DNA of 64,000 nucleotides from Chelatococcus sp. (GCA_003248805.1 QFQY01000001.1:109874-173873), one strand, 5' to 3'. Positions 38,268-46,207 are shown, counted from the first letter of the stretch. Notes: generated by a model not told the origin, from the sequence alone. Program-made: numbers and translations.

Positions 38268-38530
38268 GCGCGCCGTTTCCGCCCTGCCCCGCCTGCCGTG
38301 GTCGCGGCTGGCGCATCGTGACGCAGGACGGCACGCGGCCGGCCTGCATCGCCTGCGGCGGCGCCGGCTCGTGCCGGGATGCCCGGCTTGGGCCCGGGCA
38401 TGACGCCGCTCCCGGCGGGTTTCCCTCTCCCTCGGCCGGCGCCGCGAACGCGCCGGCCGCCTCGCCGCCGCCCGCGCCCCAGGAAGCCGGGCGGCGGCCT
38501 TTTCTTGCGACGGAGGCGGTTCATGGATGA
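38264..38530 (+). CDS. Small zinc-ribbon protein containing a palindromic repeat insert
   Basis: An 88-residue protein. FPPCPACRGRGWRIVTQDGTRPACIACGGAGSC (residues 5-37) has two CxxCxGxG-type knuckles as in DnaJ zinc fingers. The next residues (RDARLGPGHDAAPGGFPSPS) are encoded by the palindromic element at 38379-38401, and the Pro/Ala-rich end seems to be low-complexity. Overlaps both neighbours. Confidence 0.6.
   Translation: MSAPFPPCPACRGRGWRIVTQDGTRPACIACGGAGSCRDARLGPGHDAAPGGFPSPSAGAANAPAASPPPAPQEAGRRPFLATEAVHG
38379..38401. repeat. Palindromic repeat element, copy B
   Basis: ATGCCCGG / CCGGGCAT (8-bp perfect arms, 7-base loop CTTGGGC) followed by GACG. Same design as copy A at 30934. 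It lies in frame within the zinc-ribbon gene. Confidence 0.65.
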
Positions 38531-39146
38531 GGCGCAGGCCCTTGCGAGCGCGCCCGCGCGCCGCGGCGACTGGATGCAGACCTATACGGGCCGGATGTTC
38601 TGGCCGCTCGACCCGCGCAGCGACGAGGTCGAGATCGTCGATATCGCGCATGCGCTGTCGATGCAGTGCCGCTATGCCGGCCATTGCCGCCGGTTCTATT
38701 CGGTGGCTGAGCATTGCGTGCTGATGGCGGAGGCGGTCTCGCCCGAGCACCGCCTGCAGGCGCTGATGCACGACGCGGCCGAGGCCTATCTGGTCGATCT
38801 GCCCCGTCCGGTGAAGCGCCAGATCGAGCTCTACAAGGTATATGAGCAGCGCGTGCATGTGGCGATCTGCGCGCGCTTCGGCTTGTCGCCCGAGATTCCG
38901 ACCGCGGTGCATGCCGCCGACAACCGCATCCTGCGCGACGAGCTGGAGCAGGCCATGCTCCCGCCGCCGGAGCGCTGGCCGGCGCAGGATGTCGAGCCGC
39001 TTGGCGTGACGCTGCAGTTCTGGTCGCCGAACGTCGCCGAATTCAGGTTCATGGCGCTGTTCGACCGGCTGATCTCGGGCCGGCCGGAGGGCGCCGGCGT
39101 GGCGCCGATCAGCCGCACCGAGCGCAAGGCGCATGGCTATGGCTGA
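38523..39146 (+). CDS. HD-domain phosphohydrolase (YfbR-like)
   Basis: A 207-residue protein from ATG 38523. The metal site is complete: IAHALSMQCRYAGHC (His43, His54), YSVAEHCVLMAE (His64) and ALMHDAAEAYLVDLPRPVK (His83-Asp84), the YfbR/phage HD pattern. Family members hydrolyse nucleoside monophosphates or dNTPs and help shape nucleotide pools for phage replication. Overlaps both neighbours, consistent with one early operon. Confidence 0.87.
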   Translation: MDEAQALASAPARRGDWMQTYTGRMFWPLDPRSDEVEIVDIAHALSMQCRYAGHCRRFYSVAEHCVLMAEAVSPEHRLQALMHDAAEAYLVDLPRPVKRQIELYKVYEQRVHVAICARFGLSPEIPTAVHAADNRILRDELEQAMLPPPERWPAQDVEPLGVTLQFWSPNVAEFRFMALFDRLISGRPEGAGVAPISRTERKAHGYG

Positions 39147-40839
39147 GAGCATCGCCATCGCCTCCCTGCGCCGCGACGGCGGCACGCAGCCGCGCGCCGC
39201 GCTCGATGCCGCCACCGTCGAATCCTATGCCGAGGCGCTGCGCGAGGGCGTGCGCTTTCCGCCCGTCGGCGTCGTCCATGACGGGACCGATCACTGGGTC
39301 TGGGACGGGTTCCATCGCATCGCCGGGCACGAGGCCGCCGGTCTCGACCGGATCGAGGCCACGATCACGGCCGGCACGCGGCGCGACGCCGTGCTGCTCG
39401 CCTGCGGCGCCAATGCCGCGCATGGCCTGCGCCGCACGGTCGACGACAAGCGCCGCGCCGTGCTGATGCTGCTGGGCGACGAGGAATGGCGCGGCTGGAG
39501 CGACCGCGAAATCGCCGGCCGGGCGCATGTCTCGCACACCTTCGTCGCCAAGCTGCGGGAGATCACCGGAAACGTTGCCGCTGAGCGGCGGTATGTATCG
39601 AAGCATGGAACGATCAGCACGATGTCCGTTGGGGAGATTGGGCGTTTCGGCCCTTCTCGCCGTGGTTCTCCGTCGGATTTTGAGATGGAATTGGTCAGGC
39701 GCGCCGGCAAGTCGTGCGTCTACTTCATGCGTTCGGGCTCGCTTACGAAGATCGGCTATTCCACCCATCTGGCATCGCGTCTGCGCGACCTGCGCAGTCA
39801 CAACCCGGGCTCGACACTCATTGCTGTGATGGGAGGCGGTCTCGCTGATGAGCGACGACTGCAGGCGCAGTTCGCTGAGCGTTGCTGTGAAGGCGAATGG
39901 TTCGATCTCGGTGAAGACGACTTCGACAGCATCGGAGAGGATGCTCGCCAACGCGGTCACCTTTATCTCACTCTCGACGACGTCGTGCGCAACGACCCCG
40001 CCATCGGCCGGCGGCAGGCCGATCTCGCGACCATCCGCTCGCTGCCGGTCGAGGCGCTCTATCAGGTCGCCAGCGAGCAGCACCGGGCGAAGCAGCAGGC
40101 CAAGAAGGCGCGGCGCGAGGAGCGCGAGCGGGCGCTGGGCGAGCGGATCGCCGACGGGAATGCGGCGCTGGCGGCGGCGGCGGCGCAGGGCCGGCGCTAC
40201 GGCGTGATCTATGCCGATCCGGAATGGCGCTTCGAGCCCTGGAGCCGCGAAACCGGCATGGACCGGGCGGCGGACAACCACTACCCGACCTCGCCCGTCG
40301 ATGTGATCCGGGCCCGGCCGGTCAACGCCATCGCCGCCCATGACAGCGTGCTGTTTCTGTGGGCGACGCGGCCGATGCTGCCGCAGGCGCTGAGCGTGAT
40401 CGAGGCCTGGGGCTTCGCCTACAAATCCTGCACCGTCTGGGGCAAGCGGCGCGAGGGCGCGGCGCGCGGGCCGGGCTACATCTTCACCGACGAGAGCGAG
40501 ATCCTGCTCTATGCGACGCGCGGGCAGGTGCCGGCCCCGGCGCCCGGCACGCAATGGCCCTCGCTGATCATCGCCCCCGTGGGCCCGCATTCCGCCAAGC
40601 CGGAACGCTTCCACGAGCTGATCGAGGCCTATTTCCCGACGCTGCCCAAGATCGAGCTCAACGCCCGCATGCGGCGGCCGGGCTGGGACGTGTGGGGCGC
40701 CGAGGCGCCGGAGGCCGACCATTTTGTTGACGCCACCAAAATGGTTCCGATGGGCCGGCCGGTGGCGGCGGAACTCGACGCCTATGCGGCGGAGCAGGCG
40801 ATCGACCTGCCGGCGCTGCCGAGGCGGGGGCGGGCGTGA
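39133..40839 (+). CDS. Fusion: ParB-like domain, GIY-YIG (T5orf172) domain, MT-A70 methyltransferase
   Basis: A 568-residue protein. Residues 1-150 are ParB-like (HWVWDGFHRIAGHEAAGL, then a helix-turn-helix SDREIAGRAHVSHTFVAKLREITG). Residues 194-262 fit T5orf172/Mug113 GIY-YIG (VYFMRSGSLTKIGYSTHLASRLRDLR, Glu240 in ADERRLQAQF, EGEWFDL). Residues 355-545 are an MT-A70 adenine methyltransferase (YGVIYADPEWRFEPW; KSCTVWGKRR; PKIELNARMRRPGWDVWG), with DPEW where the usual motif is DPPW. ParB-MT-A70 fusions are common in phages. The middle domain is the unusual part, and its DNA is less GC-rich. Confidence 0.88.
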   Translation: MAMAESIAIASLRRDGGTQPRAALDAATVESYAEALREGVRFPPVGVVHDGTDHWVWDGFHRIAGHEAAGLDRIEATITAGTRRDAVLLACGANAAHGLRRTVDDKRRAVLMLLGDEEWRGWSDREIAGRAHVSHTFVAKLREITGNVAAERRYVSKHGTISTMSVGEIGRFGPSRRGSPSDFEMELVRRAGKSCVYFMRSGSLTKIGYSTHLASRLRDLRSHNPGSTLIAVMGGGLADERRLQAQFAERCCEGEWFDLGEDDFDSIGEDARQRGHLYLTLDDVVRNDPAIGRRQADLATIRSLPVEALYQVASEQHRAKQQAKKARREERERALGERIADGNAALAAAAAQGRRYGVIYADPEWRFEPWSRETGMDRAADNHYPTSPVDVIRARPVNAIAAHDSVLFLWATRPMLPQALSVIEAWGFAYKSCTVWGKRREGAARGPGYIFTDESEILLYATRGQVPAPAPGTQWPSLIIAPVGPHSAKPERFHELIEAYFPTLPKIELNARMRRPGWDVWGAEAPEADHFVDATKMVPMGRPVAAELDAYAAEQAIDLPALPRRGRA

Positions 40840-41114
40840 TGCGGCCCCTGCAGGAGGCGGTCGACGAGCGGCGGCGCAAGCGGATGGCTGCGATCGACGC
40901 CATGAGCCCCGAGATGCGGGCACTTGTCCACGCCTATGGCTACGCCGTCGTTCACGCGCTGATGCAGGCCGGCGTGAAGCAGCCCCGGCGCATCCGCCAT
41001 GTCGTCGAGCTGATCCTGGACGAATTCAGCCCAACGCGCGGCTCGTATTCGAAGCAGGGCATTCGCACCGAGGTGCTGCCCGCTCCGCCCAACCTTTCAA
41101 GCGATGTGAGGTGA
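40839..41114 (+). CDS. Small early protein of unknown function
   Basis: A 91-residue basic protein starting on the previous stop (ATG 40839). RRRKRMAAIDAMSPEMRALVHAYGYAVVHALMQAGVKQPRRIRHVVELILDEF is helical and looks like an early DNA-associated protein often seen next to phage methyltransferases. Not identified. Confidence 0.6.
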   Translation: MRPLQEAVDERRRKRMAAIDAMSPEMRALVHAYGYAVVHALMQAGVKQPRRIRHVVELILDEFSPTRGSYSKQGIRTEVLPAPPNLSSDVR

Positions 41115-41116
41115 CC

Positions 41117-42244
41117 ATGGACTTCGTGACGGTCGAGGGCCGGACGCTCCGCGATGCGCTGAAACCGCTGCTGGAGGTGGCGAGGACGCGAAAGACGATT
41201 CCCGTGATGGGCCATGTGCGCCTGGATTTCGACGGGGCGAGCCTCAGGCTGACGGCGAACGATCTCGATGTCGAGGCCGTGACCGTCGTCGACGCGATCG
41301 ACGGGGCCGGCGAATGGTCGATCTGCCTGCCGGCGCGGGAACTCGGCGGCATCGCCCGGGTGGCGGGGCCGATGCCGGTCAGGATCGAGCCCGGCGGCGG
41401 CGAGGCTGGGCATGTAGCGACGATCCGGCTGGGCGACGGCGAGGCGGTCTATACGCTCGGCCAGCTGCCCGCGAGCGATTTCCCTGGCCGCGTCGCCACG
41501 CCCGGCAAGGTGATCGAGCGCTTCGGCAACGGCCTGCTGGCCGAATGCCTGGCGAAGGTCGCGGCCTATGTCTCGGCCGAGGAAACCCGCTACTACCTCA
41601 ACGGCGTGTGCTGGCATGGCGGGCCGAAGGGCCTGCGCTTCGTCGCGACGGACGGGCACCGGCTCGCCTGCTGCCGCTACGACGCGGAGCCCTGCGAGCG
41701 GCCGGCGCGCATCATCCCGCGCCAGACCGTGGCGCTGATCCTGCGCCATATGGCCGGCGCCGACGTGACCGTGCGCGACGATGCGGGCGGCAGGCTCTCG
41801 CTGGTGTTCGAAAGCGCCGGGCTGACGCTGCGCAGCAAGCTGATCGACGGCGCGTTCCCCGATTTCGACAGGGTGATTCCGCAGCCCGGCCCCTTCACGC
41901 TGGCGCTGAAGCGGGCCGACATGCTGGCGGCGATCGACCGGCTCGGCGTGTTCGGCCGCAGCGCCTTCTCCTGGAAGGTGAAGCTGTGGGGCGAGGCCGG
42001 CCGGCTCGCCCTGTCGCGCCGGGACGATGGCGGGGCGGTGACCGTGCGAACGGCCTCGGACTGGCCCCCGGCGACGGCGGGCGCCGACCTGCCGCCCATC
42101 GGCGTGAACGGGCGCTATCTCGCGGACATGCTGCGGGACTGCGCCGGCGAGGCCTCGCTCGCGCTGACGGGGCCGAGCGACCCGTTCCTGATCCGCGACA
42201 CGGACGAGCGCATGACGCGCGTCCTCATGCCGATGCGGGTGTGA
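41117..42244 (+). CDS. Phage sliding clamp (DNA polymerase III beta-like)
   Basis: A 375-residue protein, the normal length for a beta clamp. TVEGRTLRDALKPLLEVARTRKTIPVMGHVRLDFDGASLRLTANDLDVEA is the first clamp domain. YYLNGVCWHGGPKGLRFVATDGHRLACCRY is the diagnostic second-domain motif (yLnGi......l.fvATDghRLa). GVNGRYLADMLRDC and RVLMPMRV are the third domain and C-terminal MPMR(L) end. Phages carry clamps to redirect or replace the host replisome. No phage DNA polymerase is visible in this window. Confidence 0.9.
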   Translation: MDFVTVEGRTLRDALKPLLEVARTRKTIPVMGHVRLDFDGASLRLTANDLDVEAVTVVDAIDGAGEWSICLPARELGGIARVAGPMPVRIEPGGGEAGHVATIRLGDGEAVYTLGQLPASDFPGRVATPGKVIERFGNGLLAECLAKVAAYVSAEETRYYLNGVCWHGGPKGLRFVATDGHRLACCRYDAEPCERPARIIPRQTVALILRHMAGADVTVRDDAGGRLSLVFESAGLTLRSKLIDGAFPDFDRVIPQPGPFTLALKRADMLAAIDRLGVFGRSAFSWKVKLWGEAGRLALSRRDDGGAVTVRTASDWPPATAGADLPPIGVNGRYLADMLRDCAGEASLALTGPSDPFLIRDTDERMTRVLMPMRV

Positions 42245-42246
42245 CG

Positions 42247-42882
42247 ATGTCGGCAAGGTCCCTTCGCGTTCTCGTCGCCTGTGAATTTTCGGGCATCGTG
42301 CGGCGTGCCTTCGCGGCGCGCGGTCATGACGCATGGTCATGTGACCTGCTGCCGGCCGAGGACCGCAGCAACCGGCATATTGTCGGGGATGCGCGGGCTA
42401 TCTTGGCCGATGGCTGGGATCTGCTGATGGTCGCGCACCCGCCCTGCACGCGGCTTTGCAACAGCGGTGTGCGCTGGCTCTCCCAGCCGCCGAACGGTCG
42501 CTCGCGCGATGAGATGTGGGCCGATCTGCGCGATGGCGCAGCCCTGTTCAGTGCTTTCTGGAATGCTCCGATCGAGCGGGTCGCGATCGAGAATCCGGTG
42601 ATGCACCGGCATGCGAAGGCGCTGATCGTGAACTATCAGGAGCCCGCTCAAAGCGTGCAGCCCTGGCAGTTCGGGCATGGCGAGGTCAAGCGCACCTGCT
42701 TCTGGCTGCGGAACCTGCCTCCGCTTAAGCCGACCAGCATCGTCGCGGGGCGTGAGGCGCGCGTGCACCGCATGCCGCCCGGACCTGATCGCTGGCGGGA
42801 ACGCTCGCGCTTTTTCACCGGCATCGCGGATGCGATGGCGGACCAGTGGGGCGGTGTCGTGGATGATGCGAGGGCGGCATGA
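42247..42882 (+). CDS. DNA cytosine methyltransferase-like protein
   Basis: A 211-residue protein. RVLVACEFSGIVRRAFAARGHDAWSCDLLPAED (SAM-binding motif I and acidic residue), DLLMVAHPPCTRLCNSGVRWL (the PPC catalytic motif) and RVAIENPVMHRHA (ENP) match the short Dcm-like family of phages. It lacks a long target recognition domain, so the specificity and activity are uncertain. ATG 42247 is the first in the frame after the clamp stop. Confidence 0.8.
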   Translation: MSARSLRVLVACEFSGIVRRAFAARGHDAWSCDLLPAEDRSNRHIVGDARAILADGWDLLMVAHPPCTRLCNSGVRWLSQPPNGRSRDEMWADLRDGAALFSAFWNAPIERVAIENPVMHRHAKALIVNYQEPAQSVQPWQFGHGEVKRTCFWLRNLPPLKPTSIVAGREARVHRMPPGPDRWRERSRFFTGIADAMADQWGGVVDDARAA

Positions 42883-43091
42883 GCCCCGACCGCATTTCAC
42901 TCGGACAGCATCGAGGCCGTGCGCTTCGCCGCCGAGCGGCAGCGCACGCTCTGCGGCGGCCCGAATCCGTGCGCGACTACGATCTGGCACGGCTGCTGGC
43001 GGCCCTCGAGACGCCGAGATGGCTGGCGAACAACGCCGAGACCGTGAAGGCCGCGCACCGGGCGCTGGCGGCGCCGGAGGAGAGACCGTGA
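42879..43091 (+). CDS. Small protein of unknown function between methyltransferases
   Basis: A 70-residue Arg/Ala-rich protein (..RPESVRDYDLARLLAALETPRWLANNAETVKAAHRALAAPEERP). Its ends overlap both methyltransferase genes by 4 bp, which supports translation. Could be a specificity or regulatory partner of one of them, which is inference. Confidence 0.5.
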   Translation: MSPDRISLGQHRGRALRRRAAAHALRRPESVRDYDLARLLAALETPRWLANNAETVKAAHRALAAPEERP

Positions 43092-43750
43092 GCCGCGTCG
43101 AACAGCTCTCCGAGTCCGTGACGCTCTATTGCGGCGACTGCCGCGAGATCCTGCCGACGCTGGGGAAGGTCGATGCCGTCGTGACCGACCCGCCTTATGG
43201 CCTAGGCGACCGAATGAAGGGCGGTACCTGGGCTGCCAAGGAGGCGTTCCTAGGCATGCCTGCGTGGGATCAGAGCCCGCCCGATGACGCGTTTCTGCTG
43301 GACCTTGTCGCTGCGTCAGAGGAAGCGATTTTCTGGGGGGGGCAATACTTCGCTCTGCCGCCGGCGCGGTGCTGGTTGATCTGGAACAAGATCAACGCCG
43401 TACCGACCATGGCGGATTGCGAGGTCGCTTGGACCAATCTCGATCGGCCGACGAAACGTTGGGATGGCGCCGTTGGCCGATCCGAGTTTGGTCATCCGAC
43501 GCAAAAGCCGTTGGCGCTTATGGATTGGACGCTCGGCTTCGTCCCCAAAGCTCAGTTGGTGCTCGATCCATTCATGGGCTCCGGCACGACGGGCGTGGCC
43601 TGCGTGCGGCTGGGGCGGCGCTTCACCGGGATCGAGATCGAGCCGAAATATTTCGACATCGCCTGCCGGCGCATCGCCGACGAGCTGAAGCGCCCGCGCC
43701 TCGACCTGCCCGCCCCGCCGGCGCCCAAGCAGGAGGCGATGGAGCTATGA
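43088..43750 (+). CDS. DNA adenine/cytosine-N4 methyltransferase, beta class
   Basis: A 220-residue enzyme from GTG 43088. Motif IV DPPY is at residues 34-37 (DAVVTDPPYGLGDRMKGG), and motif I FMGSGTTGVA follows near residue 165, the order of class beta. EFGHPTQKPLALMDWTLG and TGIEIEPKYFDIACRRI are also typical. The middle of the gene is less GC-rich than the ends, a sign of patchy recombination. It acts on phage DNA, probably to escape host restriction or regulate timing. Confidence 0.9.
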   Translation: MSRVEQLSESVTLYCGDCREILPTLGKVDAVVTDPPYGLGDRMKGGTWAAKEAFLGMPAWDQSPPDDAFLLDLVAASEEAIFWGGQYFALPPARCWLIWNKINAVPTMADCEVAWTNLDRPTKRWDGAVGRSEFGHPTQKPLALMDWTLGFVPKAQLVLDPFMGSGTTGVACVRLGRRFTGIEIEPKYFDIACRRIADELKRPRLDLPAPPAPKQEAMEL

Positions 43751-44961
43751 GCGCCGCGCTTCTCGGCCTCGCGCTCAAGGCCAAGCTGCATTCGCAGACG
43801 CGCAAGATGGTGCTGATCAAGCTCGTCGACTGCTGCCATGAGGATGGCACGCGGATCTACCCTTCGCTGGCGACCATCGCCGAGGACGCCGAGTGCTCGG
43901 TGCCGACGGCGCGCCGCGTGATGCAGACATTCTGTCGCGTGGGGCTGCTGCGCAAGGTCAGGGACGGCGGCTCGGGCGCGCGCTCGACCAACCACTACGA
44001 GATGGATGTCGAGCTGCTGGCGCGTCTGCGCCGGCCGGAGCTCTGGCCCGCGCTGGAGGCCGCCGCGCAGCACGACCCGATCGACGAGAGCGACGACGAA
44101 TCCGAGGCATCCGGCCATGCGCAGAACCATGCGCAGGACGCCGAACAGGCGCCATCGCCATGCGAGAATAAGGGTATCACCGTGGAAGGCTATCACCGTG
44201 ATACCCTTCCAAACGGGGCGGAAGGGTATCACCCAGATGATACCCAACCCCTTAGTAGAACCCTTAGTGATGAGAGAGAGGGCGTGCGGGGGCGCGAGGG
44301 TGCGCCAGCGAGCGAGGGCGAGCGCGATCATGCCCATGCGGCCGGCGCAGGGCCTGAGCCTGCCCTGCCCGCGAGCCTCGACGACTTCCGGGCCGCCTAT
44401 CCGCATGCCGGGGCCGACGACCAGGCGGCGCTGCGCTCGGCCTGGGAGGCCGTGCCCTTCGCCGAACGGCGGGCGGCGATCGACGGCATCCCCGGCTTCC
44501 TGGCCGAGCGGAAGGCCGCCGGCTTCGCCAGCCGGCTCTCGGCGCCCAAGTACCTCTCCGGCCGCAACTGGCGCCATGTGCCGAAGCAGGCCGCCGAGCG
44601 GGCGGCGCGGCAGGCGGCGGGCGCCATGGTGCAGTTCGACGGCTGGAGTCGCGACTGGTGGCTGCTGCTGCTCGACCGCGTCTTCGCCGGCCGGCCGCCG
44701 GGGTTCTGGATGCAGCAGGCGGAGAGCCGCAAGCCGCTCAGCGCCACTTCGGCCGATCTCGCCGCCGCGGCCCAGCGCATCGGCGACTTGACCGGCTATC
44801 TCGGCACGGGGCCGGAGATCGAGGCCTGGCGGCCCTGGCTCGCCGAGCGTGGGGCGCGGATCCCGGCCTTCGAAAAGGGGAGCCAGGCAAGGGTGTTCCT
44901 GCCGGCGCCCCTGCCGCCCGGTGGACGCAAGCAGGAGGGGGATGACGATGTCGCGTTCTGA
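43747..44961 (+). CDS. Replication initiator-like protein with helix-turn-helix domain
   Basis: A 404-residue protein overlapping the methyltransferase stop. Residues 1-95 are a winged helix-turn-helix like those in phage O-type initiators (RKMVLIKLVDCCHEDGTRIYPSLATIAEDAECSVPTARRVMQTFCRVGLLRKV). The middle is an acidic, low-complexity linker whose DNA holds the iterons at 44172-44268. The C-terminal part (SLDDFRAAYPHAGADDQAALRSAWEAV.. and SAPKYLSGRNWRHVP) is common to alphaproteobacterial phage replication proteins. The iterons in the coding sequence support the call. Confidence 0.78.
   Translation: MSAALLGLALKAKLHSQTRKMVLIKLVDCCHEDGTRIYPSLATIAEDAECSVPTARRVMQTFCRVGLLRKVRDGGSGARSTNHYEMDVELLARLRRPELWPALEAAAQHDPIDESDDESEASGHAQNHAQDAEQAPSPCENKGITVEGYHRDTLPNGAEGYHPDDTQPLSRTLSDEREGVRGREGAPASEGERDHAHAAGAGPEPALPASLDDFRAAYPHAGADDQAALRSAWEAVPFAERRAAIDGIPGFLAERKAAGFASRLSAPKYLSGRNWRHVPKQAAERAARQAAGAMVQFDGWSRDWWLLLLDRVFAGRPPGFWMQQAESRKPLSATSADLAAAAQRIGDLTGYLGTGPEIEAWRPWLAERGARIPAFEKGSQARVFLPAPLPPGGRKQEGDDDVAF
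44172..44268. other. Iteron cluster, candidate phage replication origin
   Basis: Copies of a GGGTATCAC-type word: GGGTATCACC (44172), GGCTATCACC (44188), its complement GGTGATACCC-like GTGATACCC (44198-44206), GGGTATCACC (44224) and TGATACCC (44238-44245). Two form inverted pairs (AAGGCTATCAC-C-GTGATACCCTT and GGGTATCA-6-TGATACCC). Behind them CCCTTAGT occurs twice (44248, 44261) in a comparatively AT-rich stretch. Iterons inside the initiator gene are the lambda ori design. Confidence 0.68.
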
Positions 44962-45763
44962 GGCTGAACGGATCAGGTCGCGGCAGGACAAGGCTGCGCG
45001 CGCCGCCGCCCGCAAGGCGAAGCAGGAGCGGGCGGAGGCGCGGGAGGCCGAGGCCCGAGCCGCGCTGGAAGCCGAGCAGGCGAGGCTCGTGGCCGAGGCC
45101 AGGGCGGCGCGCGCGGCAGGCACCATGCCCGCCCTGCCTCGCCCCGGCCGCAAGCGCGAGGCGCTGAAGCCCGGCCGCGCGCCCATTCTCGGCGAGCGCA
45201 CGGTCGACGACCCGCTGCAGGCCGGCGCCAAGATGAGGGCCGTGGTCAACCTCGCCGAACACCCGCTCGAGATGATGCTGGCACGGCAGCGTCTCACCCG
45301 GGCGCAATACGAGGCGGGCGTGCGCTTCCGGGCGATCTACGAGCGCGCCATGATCGGCCCCGGACGCGGGATCGACCCGGCGCATATCAAGGTGGATGGC
45401 GGCGGTGCCGGCGACCCGCTCTCCGACGCGGTGGTGCATGCGCATTGGGAGTTGAAGCGGCTGGCGAGCGGGGCCGGGCTGATCAGCATGACCATGCTGA
45501 CCGCGATCTGCGGGCGGGGCGAGACCGTGAGCGATCTGGCGCGGCGCTGGCCCGCCCAGGCCGCCGGCCGTGCGCGGCAGGACTATGTCGCGCTGCGCTT
45601 TCTCGAGGCGCTCGACCATCTCGCCGAAGAGGTCTGGGGTGCGAAGGGGCCGGAGCGCGGGCGGATCGTCGGCGAGCGCGGGCTCGGCAGCGGCGAGATC
45701 GACATGCAGGCTGTGGATACGGCGAACCAAAGCTATCTCAGGCGGCGCGGCATCGCGCTCTGA
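44948..45763 (+). CDS. Regulatory protein candidate (DUF6456-like)
   Basis: A 271-residue protein. The first 60 residues are a charged helix (MSRSEAERIRSRQDKAARAAARKAKQ..). Residues 100-250 (EHPLEMMLARQRLTRAQYEAGVRFRAIYERA.., LISMTMLTAICGRGETVSDLARRWPAQAAGRARQDYVALRFLEALDHLAEEV) resemble the DUF6456-type helix-turn-helix region of alphaproteobacteria. As last early gene before the late operon it is a candidate late activator. ATG 44948 gives an 8-base spacing to AGGAGG. ATG 44942 is closer. Confidence 0.58.
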   Translation: MSRSEAERIRSRQDKAARAAARKAKQERAEAREAEARAALEAEQARLVAEARAARAAGTMPALPRPGRKREALKPGRAPILGERTVDDPLQAGAKMRAVVNLAEHPLEMMLARQRLTRAQYEAGVRFRAIYERAMIGPGRGIDPAHIKVDGGGAGDPLSDAVVHAHWELKRLASGAGLISMTMLTAICGRGETVSDLARRWPAQAAGRARQDYVALRFLEALDHLAEEVWGAKGPERGRIVGERGLGSGEIDMQAVDTANQSYLRRRGIAL

Positions 45764-45765
45764 GG

Positions 45766-45843
45766 CTTGACCACTGCGCAGCTACATGCGTGTAAATGGA
45801 TATCAGCACGAATCGCGCCCGCAGCCCCCGCAAGGTCTGCGGG
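45766..45843 (+). promoter_or_regulatory. Candidate late promoter and leader hairpin
   Basis: TTGACC (45766-45771), 18-base spacer, TGTAAA (45790-45795), then an untranslated leader with hairpin GCCCGCAG / CTGCGGGC (45816-45823 and 45836-45843, 12-base loop) followed by GTTGTCG. Position directly before the late gene HNH suits a late promoter with an early attenuator. Confidence 0.5.
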
Positions 45844-45865
45844 CGTTGTCGTTGGAGGGGGTCAT

Positions 45866-46207
45866 GTGAAGCGGGCGCGTGTGTTCCGGACAGCCACGCA
45901 AGACCGGCAAGCGGCGCTCGCGCAACGGGACTACGACCAGCGCCGGGCTCGCGAGAGCGAGACGCGCCGGCTCTACTGGACCGCACGCTGGCGCAAGGTC
46001 GCGAAGGCGCAGCTCGCCGAGCATCCGCTCTGCATCATGTGCGAGTCCGAGGGCTCGATCGTCGCGGCCACGGTGTGCGACCACGTCGTTCCGCATCGCG
46101 GCGATGTCGAGCGGTTCTGGTCCGGGCCGTTCCAATCGCTCTGCAAGCAGCATCACGACGGCGCGAAGCAGCGCGAGGAGCGAGGGGCCGGTCGACGGCG
46201 GTCGTGA
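45866..46207 (+). CDS. HNH endonuclease next to the packaging genes
   Basis: A 113-residue protein from GTG 45866 with GGAGGGG upstream. CIMCESEGSIVAATVCDHVVPHRGDVERFWSGPFQSLCKQHHDGAKQ has the CxxC zinc knuckle, DH and HH residues of the HK97 gp74-type HNH nuclease, which assists the terminase at cos. An in-frame ATG at 45767 lies in the leader and is less likely. Conserved location just before the terminase genes. Confidence 0.9.
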   Translation: MKRARVFRTATQDRQAALAQRDYDQRRARESETRRLYWTARWRKVAKAQLAEHPLCIMCESEGSIVAATVCDHVVPHRGDVERFWSGPFQSLCKQHHDGAKQREERGAGRRRS

